Source: Apteryx mantelli
Lineage: Eukaryota; Chordata; Aves; Apterygiformes; Apterygidae
DNA length: 64,000 nucleotides
Direction of reading: 5' to 3'
Assembly (NCBI RefSeq): GCF_036417845.1
Contig: NC_089980.1
Span: forward strand, 48,296,501 to 48,360,500
This document shows positions 19,101 to 28,269 of this stretch, piece by piece. The stretch's first letter is position 1, and each line of letters begins with the position of its first letter. The translations under genes were made by a program, and so were the position numbers. A model generated the notes under the pieces. The model had not been told where the DNA came from, searched no databases, and saw nothing but the letters and a program-made list of their open reading frames with translations.

Positions 19101-22100
19101 ACCAGGAATACAATGCCACAAAAAGCACACATGGAACCCGTTAAGTTAATTTTAAGGTAATTTTTCAAGCAGAAGGGCACTTTATTTCCAATGCCCTGCT
19201 CTAACAAAAGTAAGTTCCAGTGCTACATATGGAACTGGAGGTTAAATCTCCAAAAACACTAACAGGACTTAAATGACTACTGAAAAATTAATGGATATTT
19301 TCTTAAGCACTGAACTAAAAAAAATATGCAAAAACTTAACAGGGCAATCAGGGTCTAATCCAAAACAACTCGACAAGACAGAAATCCCACATGTTTCAGT
19401 TGAACATGCAATTTAGCCCTCATTCCAATACTACAAAAAGTCTTGTTGAATTGTATTCATCTATTCACCAATGACAAGTAATCTGTTATAGCAAATAAAA
19501 TACACGACTTCTCATCATACTCATTCAAAACAGAATGACAGCTTTTCAAAAACACCCACATTTCTTATTCGATAAATACAATCTACAAGCTATTGTAACA
19601 TCCAGTATTAGTCCCAGATTCATTAGTCTCAGAAACACAGAAGAGTAAAGTCCAAACCTGTCTCCAAATGAAACAAGTGAGACTTATATAAAGCTTTACC
19701 TGCCAAATATGTTATACCTGTTCCACCGTGTTTGTTGATTGTATCATATTTGATTTGAAATTGACTGTTAGGCACCGAGAATCAAATAGTAAAGAACCAC
19801 ATATTGGTTAAGAAATATTTATTTTTCCACAAATCCAATCAAAAAACAAGGCAGCTAAAGTTGAAAATACAGTAAAACAGCGCCATTACAATTCAGAGCA
19901 CTAATAGTAATACAGATTCTATCCATTCTGGCCTACAAACATATTTTTAGCAGATTTAGTACTACCACAATATCTATATTAATATAGGATGCATGAGCCC
20001 CCTTTCAAGCTACCCGCAAAAAAATTGTATTTTTTTTAAAGCACAGCTAGAAAATTAAAAAACAGGTATTTCTCAAAAAATGCCCAAATTAGTAATGTAT
20101 TTTAACTTATCACAGCTAACACATCTTTTTATCATTATTCCTTAAAAACAAACAAACAAACAAAAAAATCCCACACTACTTACCCTTCTATCTGCTGCAA
20201 CCAACCTAAATTCATGTGTTAACTTTCCAACCAATGATCTCTGTGATTTGCGGAACAGGTGTATTGTCCCCTTAAAAAAATTAAATTCAAGCATAATTAA
20301 ATATTTTCCTTAAACTATAGTTTATATCAGCAAAAAGGAAACCTTCATTTACATTTTTAATCAATTTTCACAAAGAAATACTCAGATTCTCTGATACAAT
20401 TAGCCTGTACCCATTAAATTCAGCAATGCTTTTTGATAACCATGTTAATATGTTTATTATATTGGAAAACAAGCAATGACATGAACAGCCTTTTTTACTT
20501 AGGTTTGGCATCAAACTGCATTTAGATATAAATTGGATTTCAAGCTTACTGAGAAGCACACCAAACTCCATTTAAAGAGCTTTTCTACTTTTATTTAAAT
20601 AAAACTACTGTAGATGTTCTGAAAATACAAATATTTTTTCCTTATCAAAACACACTTCCCACCTAAAGCCAGTTTGCTTATTAAACAAAATTAAACTAAA
20701 CTGTAGTTAGAAAATTGATAAAAAAGGGTTTGTAAAGGTTTGAAAAAAAGAATTATGCACACTTAACCTACTTTTGAGCAACTCAACATCTCAACCAGGG
20801 CAGGCATATATTATGGCCATATCGAAGGACCATGTATCCTGACAGCTTCTGCATCAGACAGCTGATGAGAACTCACCAGAAAAATAAAAACAGTGCATCG
20901 GTGATGTGATGGACACAAGGCCAGTCACATGATGAGGCGTGCAAACAGTCTTGGTCATGGCTTAACCTAAATGTGCACATTAGATGTCGTCACCATAGGT
21001 GCCCCCCCCACAATTTTCAGTGACATGCAGATGAGCACTCTCCTGGAGAACCAGGGGAGAGGATGTATGTAGGAAAGAGAGTGACAGGAAGCAGACTACC
21101 AGAAAAATGAATGAACCCTACCACTTGCTCCCATTCCCTAGAGTGCCTAAACTGCTCATTGGCTGCCCTCCATTCTCCCCTAACCAATAAGAAATGAGCT
21201 TTCCACCTGAAAAGCCCTTCTGATTTGCAACAGAAATTCATGGTCTGTCATATGCATTGATTTCAGGGCTGGATGAAATAAGGTTTGATTCCAAGCTATC
21301 ACATCTGTAACTGCAATCGGAAGATGAAAAGACATACTGATAAGCTGGATACCAAAACAGATTCACCCAATTTACAGGTAACATGGGTCAGCATAGCTGT
21401 ATTCCATACCACTCTTAAAATCTGTAGAAATGCAGTTTGCCTCAGTGCCATGAATTAAGAAAGCAGTACTATAAATCTCAAGTTTAGCTTCCTCTCAGGC
21501 AATAGATTTGTACTTATTGTTGTCTTCGCTGGCAAAGCATTGCATAATGTCTTTCTTCTCAGTAAGACAGACAGGATGGCAGGACCCTTAGGAAAGGCTT
21601 TCTAACAGCAAGTGGACTGCCTGCTTACAAAGCTTGCTGTATCACCTTAGCACTCAGCACTTTCCCATATTGTTAGCATTATGTCCATTGCCTAACTGCA
21701 TTGTCACACACATCCTCGTTTATATAAAGGATGCCACGTGTAAAAGCTATGAAAATCTACACAGTGGAATTCTGTACCACAGATGAGAACCCTCCACACA
21801 GACACAGAAGTACTAATTCACTAGATGTTGGACTTTGACATTAAAGCTCCCCTAAATTTTAATATTCTGGCTACACAACACAATGCTTAACACCTTGGTG
21901 TTAAGCAGGAGGGCAGCTCTCCCTTTTTTCATTTGGGACCCACTGAAGGGCCCCATGTAGTGCTAGAATAGCTGTAAATACAATAAGCATGAGCATCTGC
22001 TCCATCAGTGTCAACAGGTGACAGTGACTGCTACTGGCACCAATGTCAATTTATACGCACTCAGCACAAAAGAGGAAAGTTGAGACATCCAGCTGAACAA

Positions 22101-23284
22101 GCGTACATGGTGCCCATTCCCAGGAGAATGAATTTTTTTCCTTAGGAAGACAGCCATATGTACCAGAATTGAGTACTAGTCCTATGTCGTGACTGACATA
22201 TCAGAGCAGGGGCAGTAAGAGCTGCTTGTCCTGATGTGAATTTCAGCTCCCTAAGTGATTTGGTGTTGAATGAAAAATTTCTGAGACTCTGACTAATCAC
22301 CATTAATCACAAGGCTGGAGCATAGTATTTGTTCAAGATATACCTTCAGCAGAACCACCGTTGCTTTTCTCATCACATTGAAAAAGCAGCAACCGACTCA
22401 GCAATAAATGAGACAAGTTTCAGAGAGGGAAAATAAGACAGCCCTTACAGCTATCTATTAATAAAATAATTATCTTCAAAAACAGTTAAGTTTGAACCCT
22501 TATGGTTTTGCCGTTGTCAGATTAGTTGGTGGAACAAAATATGTTCCCTCTTGAAAGCTTCTGCACTTACTATTTTCTGGTGAAAGTGCAGAACATACCT
22601 GACAAGAAAATCACCAGCCTTCAAACATAAGAGAAGATGCTGAACTGCCTAAAGAGATCATCTATGCTCTTGTGCCAAAAGCAGTAGCAGCACCAGCCAA
22701 CTGGCCTGGCTCAACACCTGCTAAAGGAAACATGCAGCCTAGTGCTGCGACCGCAACAGTGGTTCCTTCTTCCCCATCCCAGAAGGCACATGAAAGACGA
22801 CTCCCCTAATAAGAAGCCAGCGCCAAGAACCTCCTGCCACACACCGAAGTCCCCCGCGGGACACCGACCACCCACGTCCCCGCTGCCCGCTCGGCGCCTG
22901 CCTTCAGGGCCACTCATCTGCCGCTCAGCGTACGCCTGCCCCGGGGCCCTGGGGAGCCACGGGTGACAGGGGAAACCTGCGCCAAGCGCCCCCGCCCTTC
23001 CCCACGCCGAGGAGCCGCCGGTAACGGCTCCGCGGGCTCGCGGGGTAACGGTTCGCGGGCGCCAGGCACGCGCCACGCGCCGCCGGCGGGGGGGGGGGGG
23101 GGAAGGAAAGGGGCGCCTCTCCCCCCGCCCACGCGTCACCGCGGGACGGGGGGTCGCTCCGGGGGCTCCGCGCGCCCCGCGCTCCGGCCGTGCCGGTGCC
23201 AGGCTCGGGGCACCCGGCCCAGCCTCCGCCCCCACTCCCGCGCCCGGCCTCCCGCCCGCCGCCCAAATAGGGGCAACGCACCAT
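6698..23284 (-). CDS. SLC30A6: SLC30A6, zinc transporter 6 (ZnT6), complete, 14 exons
   Basis: This is a cation-diffusion-facilitator family protein of the Golgi/early secretory membrane. In the family literature ZnT6 pairs with ZnT5 as the non-transporting subunit that helps load zinc into ecto-enzymes such as alkaline phosphatase. Coding exons, 5' to 3' on the minus strand: 23284-23282, 20270-20184, 18538-18454, 17473-17431, 14771-14706, 14227-14147, 13047-13012, 12160-12066, 11183-11135, 10188-10069, 9777-9675, 9384-9337, 8754-8686, 7195-6698. They sum to 1383 nt (460 residues plus stop; human has 461), every junction keeps frame, and every intron is GT-AG. The product reads MGTIHLFRK at the start and YGQPRP at the end. 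Transmembrane segments lie at about residues 35-265 and a cytosolic C-terminal domain follows. The TM2 (LTIFD) and TM5 (YFAVD) segments lack the histidine of the usual HxxxD zinc site, as expected for ZnT6. Confidence 0.97.
14461..14530. repeat. Two-copy 35-bp tandem duplication in an SLC30A6 intron
   Basis: Two adjacent 35-base units (14461-14495 and 14496-14530), each starting CAGCTT, differ at only a few positions. They lie between the SLC30A6 exons at 14147-14227 and 14706-14771, next to a CT-rich stretch on the plus strand. It looks like a simple local duplication with no sign of function. Confidence 0.8.
20271..23281 (-). other. SLC30A6: SLC30A6 intron 1
   Basis: A 3.0-kb intron separates the ATG-only exon from exon 2. 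Its 5' part lies inside the CpG island and holds a G15 run on the plus strand at 23088-23102. Its 3' part is AT-rich. No additional exon or recognised repeat was seen in it. Confidence 0.75.
23282..23284 (-). CDS. SLC30A6: SLC30A6 coding exon 1: start codon only
   Basis: The exon contributes only the ATG, which is its last three bases. It is followed directly by the splice donor GTGCGT. Exon 2 begins GGG ACA at 20270, giving Met-Gly-Thr-Ile-His-Leu as in human ZnT6. The placement is chosen because no in-frame ATG precedes the conserved Gly-Thr-Ile in exon 2, and this ATG-donor junction lies in the CpG island next to ETS, X-box and NRF1 sites. Confidence 0.85.
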
Positions 23285-23347
23285 ATTACTCCCCGCACCG
23301 GAAGAGACGGCGCCATGCGAAGCCGGAAGACGCGGGGAGGTCCTTCC

Positions 23348-23361
23348 GTTGCTATGGTAAC
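23348..23361. promoter_or_regulatory. RFX-type X-box palindrome
   Basis: The 14-base motif GTTGCTATGGTAAC is a near-perfect inverted repeat matching the RFX-family X-box consensus. It lies 64 bases upstream of the SLC30A6 start codon on the minus strand. Binding is inferred from the motif only. Confidence 0.6.
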
Positions 23362-23377
23362 AGACAGGTGCCTTAAA

Positions 23378-23391
23378 GCGCACATGCGCAG
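23378..23391. promoter_or_regulatory. NRF1-like site
   Basis: GCGCACATGCGCAG resembles the palindromic NRF1 consensus (TGCGCATGCGCA-type). It lies 94 bases upstream of the SLC30A6 ATG and fits a housekeeping CpG-island promoter. Confidence 0.55.
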
Positions 23392-24251
23392 ACCGTTCCG
23401 CTGGGCAGTGGGCGTGACGTGGTAGCGGGGCGGTGTCCGCGCGTTGGGACGGTTACGGCCGGGGATCTCGGCTAACGGCTGGGGGCGCTGTCGCCCGCGG
23501 GCTCGGTCTGCGCTGCGGCCGTCGGCGGCGCCGGGCGGGCCAGCGGCTGCAGCCCCGCACCCGGCAGCGGGATGGAGGGCTCCGCTCCCCGCTTGGCAGG
23601 CGCAGGGCCCGGCGGGGCGGCTGAACCCCGTTCCCCGGTAGAAAAACGCAGAAAAAAAACGGAACGGGACCGTTCGGTACCGGTTACGCAATTAAGTAGG
23701 CTGAGGGAACGGACCCGCAAGCACCAGGGCTGGGAGAAAACGCAGGGCACTCAACTCCCTCTTGCGTTTCTGGGTTTCAGCCGAGCTCCCTCCTTTTCCT
23801 CCCTTCTAGCCCCTCGCTCCTCCTTCCATTCGCACCAGCTCACCACCACAGGAAGCCAAAGCCCACAGCTGCTTCAGCCAGTTCAGTTGCCTGAATGCTG
23901 TCTGCCTCGACACAGGATGGAAAAAAGGAAGGAAACTGGCTGTACAAGGCCTGTCTACCCTAGTTACTTCAGCCTGAAAGTCCTCTTTAGTGAGGATAAC
24001 GTCACCATATTTTAGCAGTACGTATGAAACTGCATAAAATTCCACTGCATTTCTACATTTCAACTATCCATATCTGTAAGAATTCAAAGGAAGGACTGCC
24101 ATCCTGGGAGGCAGGATATTCTATGAGAAAACTTGTTTCACCACTTCCTAATAGAGCTAAATCCTCCATACAAAACCTAGAGAATAGGGGTAGCACTGCA
24201 ATAGCCGTTTCCCTCTCTACTAATCTGTTAGATATAGCTGTATGTTTTTTT

Positions 24252-24256
24252 CCAAG
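24252..24256. repeat. Target-site duplication, left copy (CCAAG)
   Basis: A 5-bp direct repeat immediately abuts the left TG of the LTR. The matching copy is at 25032-25036, directly after the terminal CA. Confidence 0.85.
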
Positions 24257-24379
24257 TGTCGCACTGTCACGCTATGAAGGTTCGATAGCAATGACTGAGA
24301 CAGTAATATAATAATAATAATAATAAAGTTTATTTCCTCACACAAGTTCTTGAATTAGTAACATCCATTAAAATAATGC

Positions 24380-24452
24380 GATTACTAATTTAGAAAGGAT
24401 AACACAAAACCATCAGTTACTAATTTAGAAAGGATAACCCGAAACCGTCGAT
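24380..24452. repeat. 36-bp tandem duplication within the LTR R region
   Basis: Two adjacent copies of a unit starting TTACTAATTTAGAAAGGATA differ by a few substitutions, and the start of a third follows. They lie between the LTR TATA box and its poly(A) signal, so they would be present in any LTR-initiated transcript. Confidence 0.75.
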
Positions 24453-24834
24453 TACTGCGTTATTAATGGGAAGGACTGTTTATCCCTGCTTGAAAGCTTT
24501 CTTGTTCACTCTCCTAGTGAGAGGGCTCTCAACCTCATGAGGAGTTACCTTAACCCAGCGTCCCAGGAAAAGGGGAGGGGGGGGATACTCACGGTCCAGC
24601 CGGAGAGGATGGTCAGGTCACGTTCCCGTCCCTGCTCAAACTCTCCTAGCTCCCAAGTCTCTTTTTATACGGCTGGGGCTCTGGGCAAACACTGCTTTTG
24701 CTGACTTTTTGCGAGTTTCGCAATGACAGGACTGTTTGTTTGTCTGCTTGGGGGGACCCTGCTAGCGAGGCAAGACCCCAACACCTCCGTATTGCTTCTT
24801 CCTTCCCCGGGGGTCCGTGCAGATTCCAGGTGGC

Positions 24835-25020
24835 AGACCTCTTCAGTCTTGTTAATGCTGCCATTCCGCAGCCTTGCGCATATCAATCCTTGCGCATATC
24901 GGTTGGTAGACGACTTTAGTCCTGTTAACTCCTCTGTTCAGCAGCTTTGCGCACATCAGCTCTTGTGCTATCAGTTCTTCTGCATATCAATTGACAAACT
25001 TCAGTCCTGTTAACTCTTCA
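24835..25020. repeat. Degenerate tandem repeats in the LTR U3 region
   Basis: About two and a half imperfect units of roughly 80-90 bases share the cores CTTCAGTC(T/C)TGTTAA and GCGCATATC / GCGCACATC. Repeated U3 blocks upstream of a TATA box resemble retroviral enhancer repeats. The alignment was made by eye. Confidence 0.6.
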
Positions 25021-25031
25021 CTCGCCCGTCA

Positions 25032-25036
25032 CCAAG
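25032..25036. repeat. Target-site duplication, right copy (CCAAG)
   Basis: This is the exact partner of the copy at 24252-24256. The identity of the pair supports a fairly young insertion, though 5 bases is a small sample. Confidence 0.85.
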
Positions 25037-26259
25037 CAACATGGAAAATTTTGAAAGCTGCGTAAAATACAGTAGCTCTCAGAACTGTAGGAACTGTGCT
25101 GTTGAAAATGTAGTCAGTTGTTTGTGTGCTGAAACAGGAGTGACCTGAGAACTGTTCTCAGTGCTCTGGCTATGTTAAAACACTTGAAGAAGCATAAAAA
25201 TCCAGCAGTTATCTACAGTAATTCTAATCAAATCTAAAGACTACGGTGGTGTGAAGCAAAAGGCATGCTTTGATGGAAGAAAAATACAGAGCCATGCTTA
25301 AGGTACTGTGACTATTGTTATTGAGGATTGGACACATCAGAACAGTATAGCTGCTAGAGTTTAGGTGATAGTAATCACATAGTCCGGCTTGCCTAACAGG
25401 TCACAGAACTGTGCCAAATACTTTCTGCAGGGAAAGACAAGGACCACAAGATGACTTTATATTAAACCTGTGCTCTGTAGGAATAAAACAGAACATAAAG
25501 TTTTCTTAGAAGTTAGGACAGCTCTGTTAAGGAAAGATATGTAACAAAAAAGCTGCATAAAATTCAGTGGATAGCTTATGGTTGCTTTGGGGTAATGAGA
25601 AGAGGTAAGAATATAAATTGAAGCAAGATATTATATTAAGACAGACCACTGAGCGTAGGAAGATACTGGAAACCACCTTAAAAAACAGTCTTTGATCTTT
25701 GGATAGTCTATTCAGTTGTCCAGTGACGAGTGGTTAAAAAGTGTTATCTGCATCTAATCTCCTCAGTAAAACTTATAGAACGACTTACTTCATTGGGTGT
25801 AGGAAGAGATGCCTGTTGCATGTACACAAACTGAAACAAAAACAAGCTAAGTTCTTTAATTTTATCCGCTTCAATTTTTTGGATACATTTCAAGTGTGTA
25901 CTATCTCTAGTTCACATATATTTGCAGAGCATGTTATTTCATTATTTACCAAAAAGAAGTTCATTTTCCAAATTCTGAGTGCATCTGGTCCTTATAGGCC
26001 ACAGAATTTCACAAAATCATTATTAAGAACAACTATCAGATCGGACGGTTAATTGTATTCCATGAGATGAGTTATTGTAATATCTTAGACTTGCTCATTT
26101 TAAGCTTCTGACTATAATGGAGAAATTTTTTCAGTGTACAAAAATAGCTTGGGCCATAAACTGAAAAATCCATTTACACTCTGTGAAAAAGTCTGCATGA
26201 CAAGTAAGGAAATTCAAACCACAATTTTGCAGCATTTAAACTCTCCAAAGGCTACAGCT
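25037..26259. other. AT-rich spacer between the LTR and the GC-rich island
   Basis: This is ordinary AT-rich intergenic sequence. The longest open frame (25741-26052, plus strand) has no recognisable domain. No repeat or RNA gene was identified. Confidence 0.6.
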
Positions 26260-26342
26260 GTGGGGGAAGGGGACACCCTCTGCGCATGGCAGCTCCTGGG
26301 CAGAGTGTCAGGAGGTGCTTCGCCTTGGGACAGCAAATGAAC
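26260..26342. repeat. 83-bp block, copy A (paired with 29673-29755)
   Basis: This block aligns without gaps to 29673-29755 at roughly 75-80% identity by eye, sharing for example CTTCGCCTTGG and GGCAGCTCC. Sequence on either side does not align. The two copies bracket the ARHGAP20-like exons. The block may be part of a duplicated exon or an unrecognised repeat. Confidence 0.7.
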
Positions 26343-26544
26343 ATAAGCGCTGTGGAGCTGGCACCTCCAGCCCCCAAAAACCGCACAAGACTGTGGCATG
26401 CTGAGTTGGGTCTGGGTGGCCAGCTGCAGCAGCAACCTTTGCCACAAGCACCCCTATCGGGCAGAGAGGCAGGACCATTCCCACAGCGCAGCATGTCCTC
26501 CGCAGGCATCTGATGACCTCAACTGTTCCCTGGAGCCAAGTGTT

Positions 26545-26640
26545 TTTCATAGCTTCAGACGGAATTGCCTGTGTTTCAGTTTGTGCCCATTGCCTCTCGT
26601 CCTGTTGCTGAGCAACGCTGAAAGAATTCAAGTCCAGGGA
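26545..26640 (-). mobile_element. CR1 LINE fragment
   Basis: The stretch closely matches positions about 32866-32950 of the larger CR1 copy in this window (shared GTTTCAGTTTGTGCCCATTG and following bases). It is a short isolated piece of the CR1 3' region in the same orientation. Neither the CR1 3' terminal repeat nor reverse-transcriptase sequence adjoins it. Confidence 0.75.
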
Positions 26641-27222
26641 GGCTTTGGCCTTCCCAGCCCTAGTCCTGCTTGCTCCAACAATGTCCCTGCATTCCTCCCA
26701 GGTGACCTCTCCCTGCTTCCACCTTCTGCACACTTCCTTCTTCTGTTTGGCTTTTGCACCTCCTTGTTCGTCCATCCCCTTTGCTCAACTGCTGGCTCAA
26801 AGGCATGGACTGTTCTGGAGCTTGGCAGAGGGGATCCTGGACTATCAAGCAGCTTCCTCGGAGCCCTCTTCCCTCTCGGGCCTTGTCCCTTGGGACACTT
26901 CCTCCTGGAGCAGCACACCCTCGTGCACCAGTGAGCTGCAATCTCTTGGTCTACCACACACATCTCAGCCACTTGCTGAGAGGAGAGCAATTGCAGCAAA
27001 AGCACTTTGGCATCCCCTCGAGAGCCGAGCACCGGTGAAGGCTGAGAGAAGGACCATCCCTGCCGCTTTCACAGCCATTGGGACTGGCACTCACATGCAG
27101 ACTGCACACACGGCTACCTCCATTTCTGTATCTGTATACAAGCATTTTCGTGAGCCTGCCTCATCTCCTGCGCAGTCTGCCTTTGAGTCTCTCTGCAGAC
27201 TCCTGGGACACACCTGAGTTGA

Positions 27223-27349
27223 GGTGGGATTCAGCTGCCCAAAAGCCTGTGTGTACAGGCATTTGGGTATGCCAGGGCACCACCAGGAATTTCCAAAGGC
27301 ATCACAAATGGATGCCGGTCCTGGAGCTTAGGCAACTGAATCCTGCCCT
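27223..27349. repeat. 127-bp element with inverted terminal arms and nested hairpins
   Basis: The outer arms GGATTCAGCTGCC (within 27223-27239) and GGCAACTGAATCC (within 27332-27349) are inverted repeats with one mismatch in the 13-base core. Inside lie further small hairpins: GCCTGT-gtgt-ACAGGC, GGCAT-ttgggt-ATGCC, and GGCATC...GATGCC. I do not recognise the family. It may be a short palindromic or MITE-like repeat. Confidence 0.55.
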
Positions 27350-28269
27350 AAACTCTTCTCTGACTGTGGCTGGAGCTGAGATTCCCACTTCACATGGGGA
27401 GGCCACATGTTGGCACCTGGAGGGGAGGTCACTCTCATCGCCGGCTCACCACTACCGTGACTGAGTGCAGAGGAAGCGTGAAAGTTGGGAAAGTTGGGAC
27501 ACCGCCTGGGCCCTGATGTGATCTCCAGTGGGCACAGGCCCCCTTGCTTGCCCCCTCCACAGCTTGAGGCCTCCTGTCCCAGCAGCAACAGGGCATGTTG
27601 CAGCCGTGTGGGGAGGCGTGTGCATTGGGGGTTTTCACTGACACAGAGCCAGCTGCTGAAGCCGGCAGCTCCTCCAACACGAAGCCCAGACCCGGAGAGC
27701 AAAGGGGGCATGGCGGGAGCCAGCAGCGGTGCCCGGCCCCACCAGCTGCGCTCCCACCCCACAGACGGGACAATCCCGTGGCGGCGTCAGAGGTGCTGGG
27801 CAGCAGGGAGACTCCCCTTTGTGCCCATGGCCCCTGGCCCACGCCCTGGTGCTGCCCCGCGACCCGGCCGGTGCATCACAATGTGCCACAGTGGCTCCCA
27901 GATGGCCACGGCCACCAGTGCCCGCCTGGCCCCAGTGCGGCGCTGTGCCGGTGCAGGGCAGCAGGGAGACGCAGGCTCCCAGCCCAGTGGCACTACTCGG
28001 CACAGGCGCACCGCTCTTGCCTTGGCGCAGGCCTGACCGGCACCTGGCGCTGCCCAGCGCGGGGCACGCACGCACCGCAGCCCTCTGCCCGGACACGGCG
28101 CCATGGGACAGGCCAACTGCTGCGGCGCCCACAGCGCTGCCGGCCCTGCTGCCGGCATGCAGGCACAGCCTGGGGACCCTGACCGCATGGCTCCTCGCGT
28201 TGGCCTCGGGCTCGCGGCCCGGGGAGCCTCCTGGCCCCCGGCACTGCTCAGCGCCTTTGTGTTGCGCAG

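Larger units (their letters stand above)
22830..23650. promoter_or_regulatory. SLC30A6: CpG island promoter of SLC30A6
   Basis: A dense run of CpG dinucleotides and high GC content stands out sharply from the AT-rich flanks and surrounds SLC30A6 exon 1. Putative sites include ETS-type CCGGAAG at 23298-23304 and 23323-23329, an RFX/X-box palindrome at 23348-23361, an NRF1-like GCGCACATGCGCAG at 23378-23391, and a TGACGT CRE-like core at 23415-23420. There is no TATA box near the start, as is common for housekeeping promoters. Divergent plus-strand transcription from the same island is possible but not shown. Confidence 0.85.
24257..25031 (-). mobile_element. Solo long terminal repeat of an endogenous retrovirus
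   Basis: This 775-bp element reads TGACGGGC at its 5' end and GTGCGACA at its 3' end on the minus strand, so it has canonical TG...CA termini. An exact 5-bp duplication, CCAAG, flanks it at 24252-24256 and 25032-25036. A TATAAAA box on the minus strand lies at about 24662-24669 and an AATAAA signal at 24329-24334. This implies U3 of about 395 bp, R of about 320 bp and a short U5. No internal retroviral genes remain on either side, so it is a solo LTR left by LTR-LTR recombination. The 5-bp target duplication fits ERVK- or ERVL-type integration. Family assignment needs a library search. Confidence 0.85.

Noticed and set aside
22711-23691. 326-codon minus-strand open frame across the CpG island
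   Set aside because: High GC removes stop codons. The frame crosses the SLC30A6 exon 1 and its splice donor and has no recognisable domain.
23572-24015. 147-codon plus-strand open frame next to the CpG island
   Set aside because: It shows no domain or known homologue and lies in GC-rich promoter sequence. A divergent non-coding transcript is possible but unsupported.
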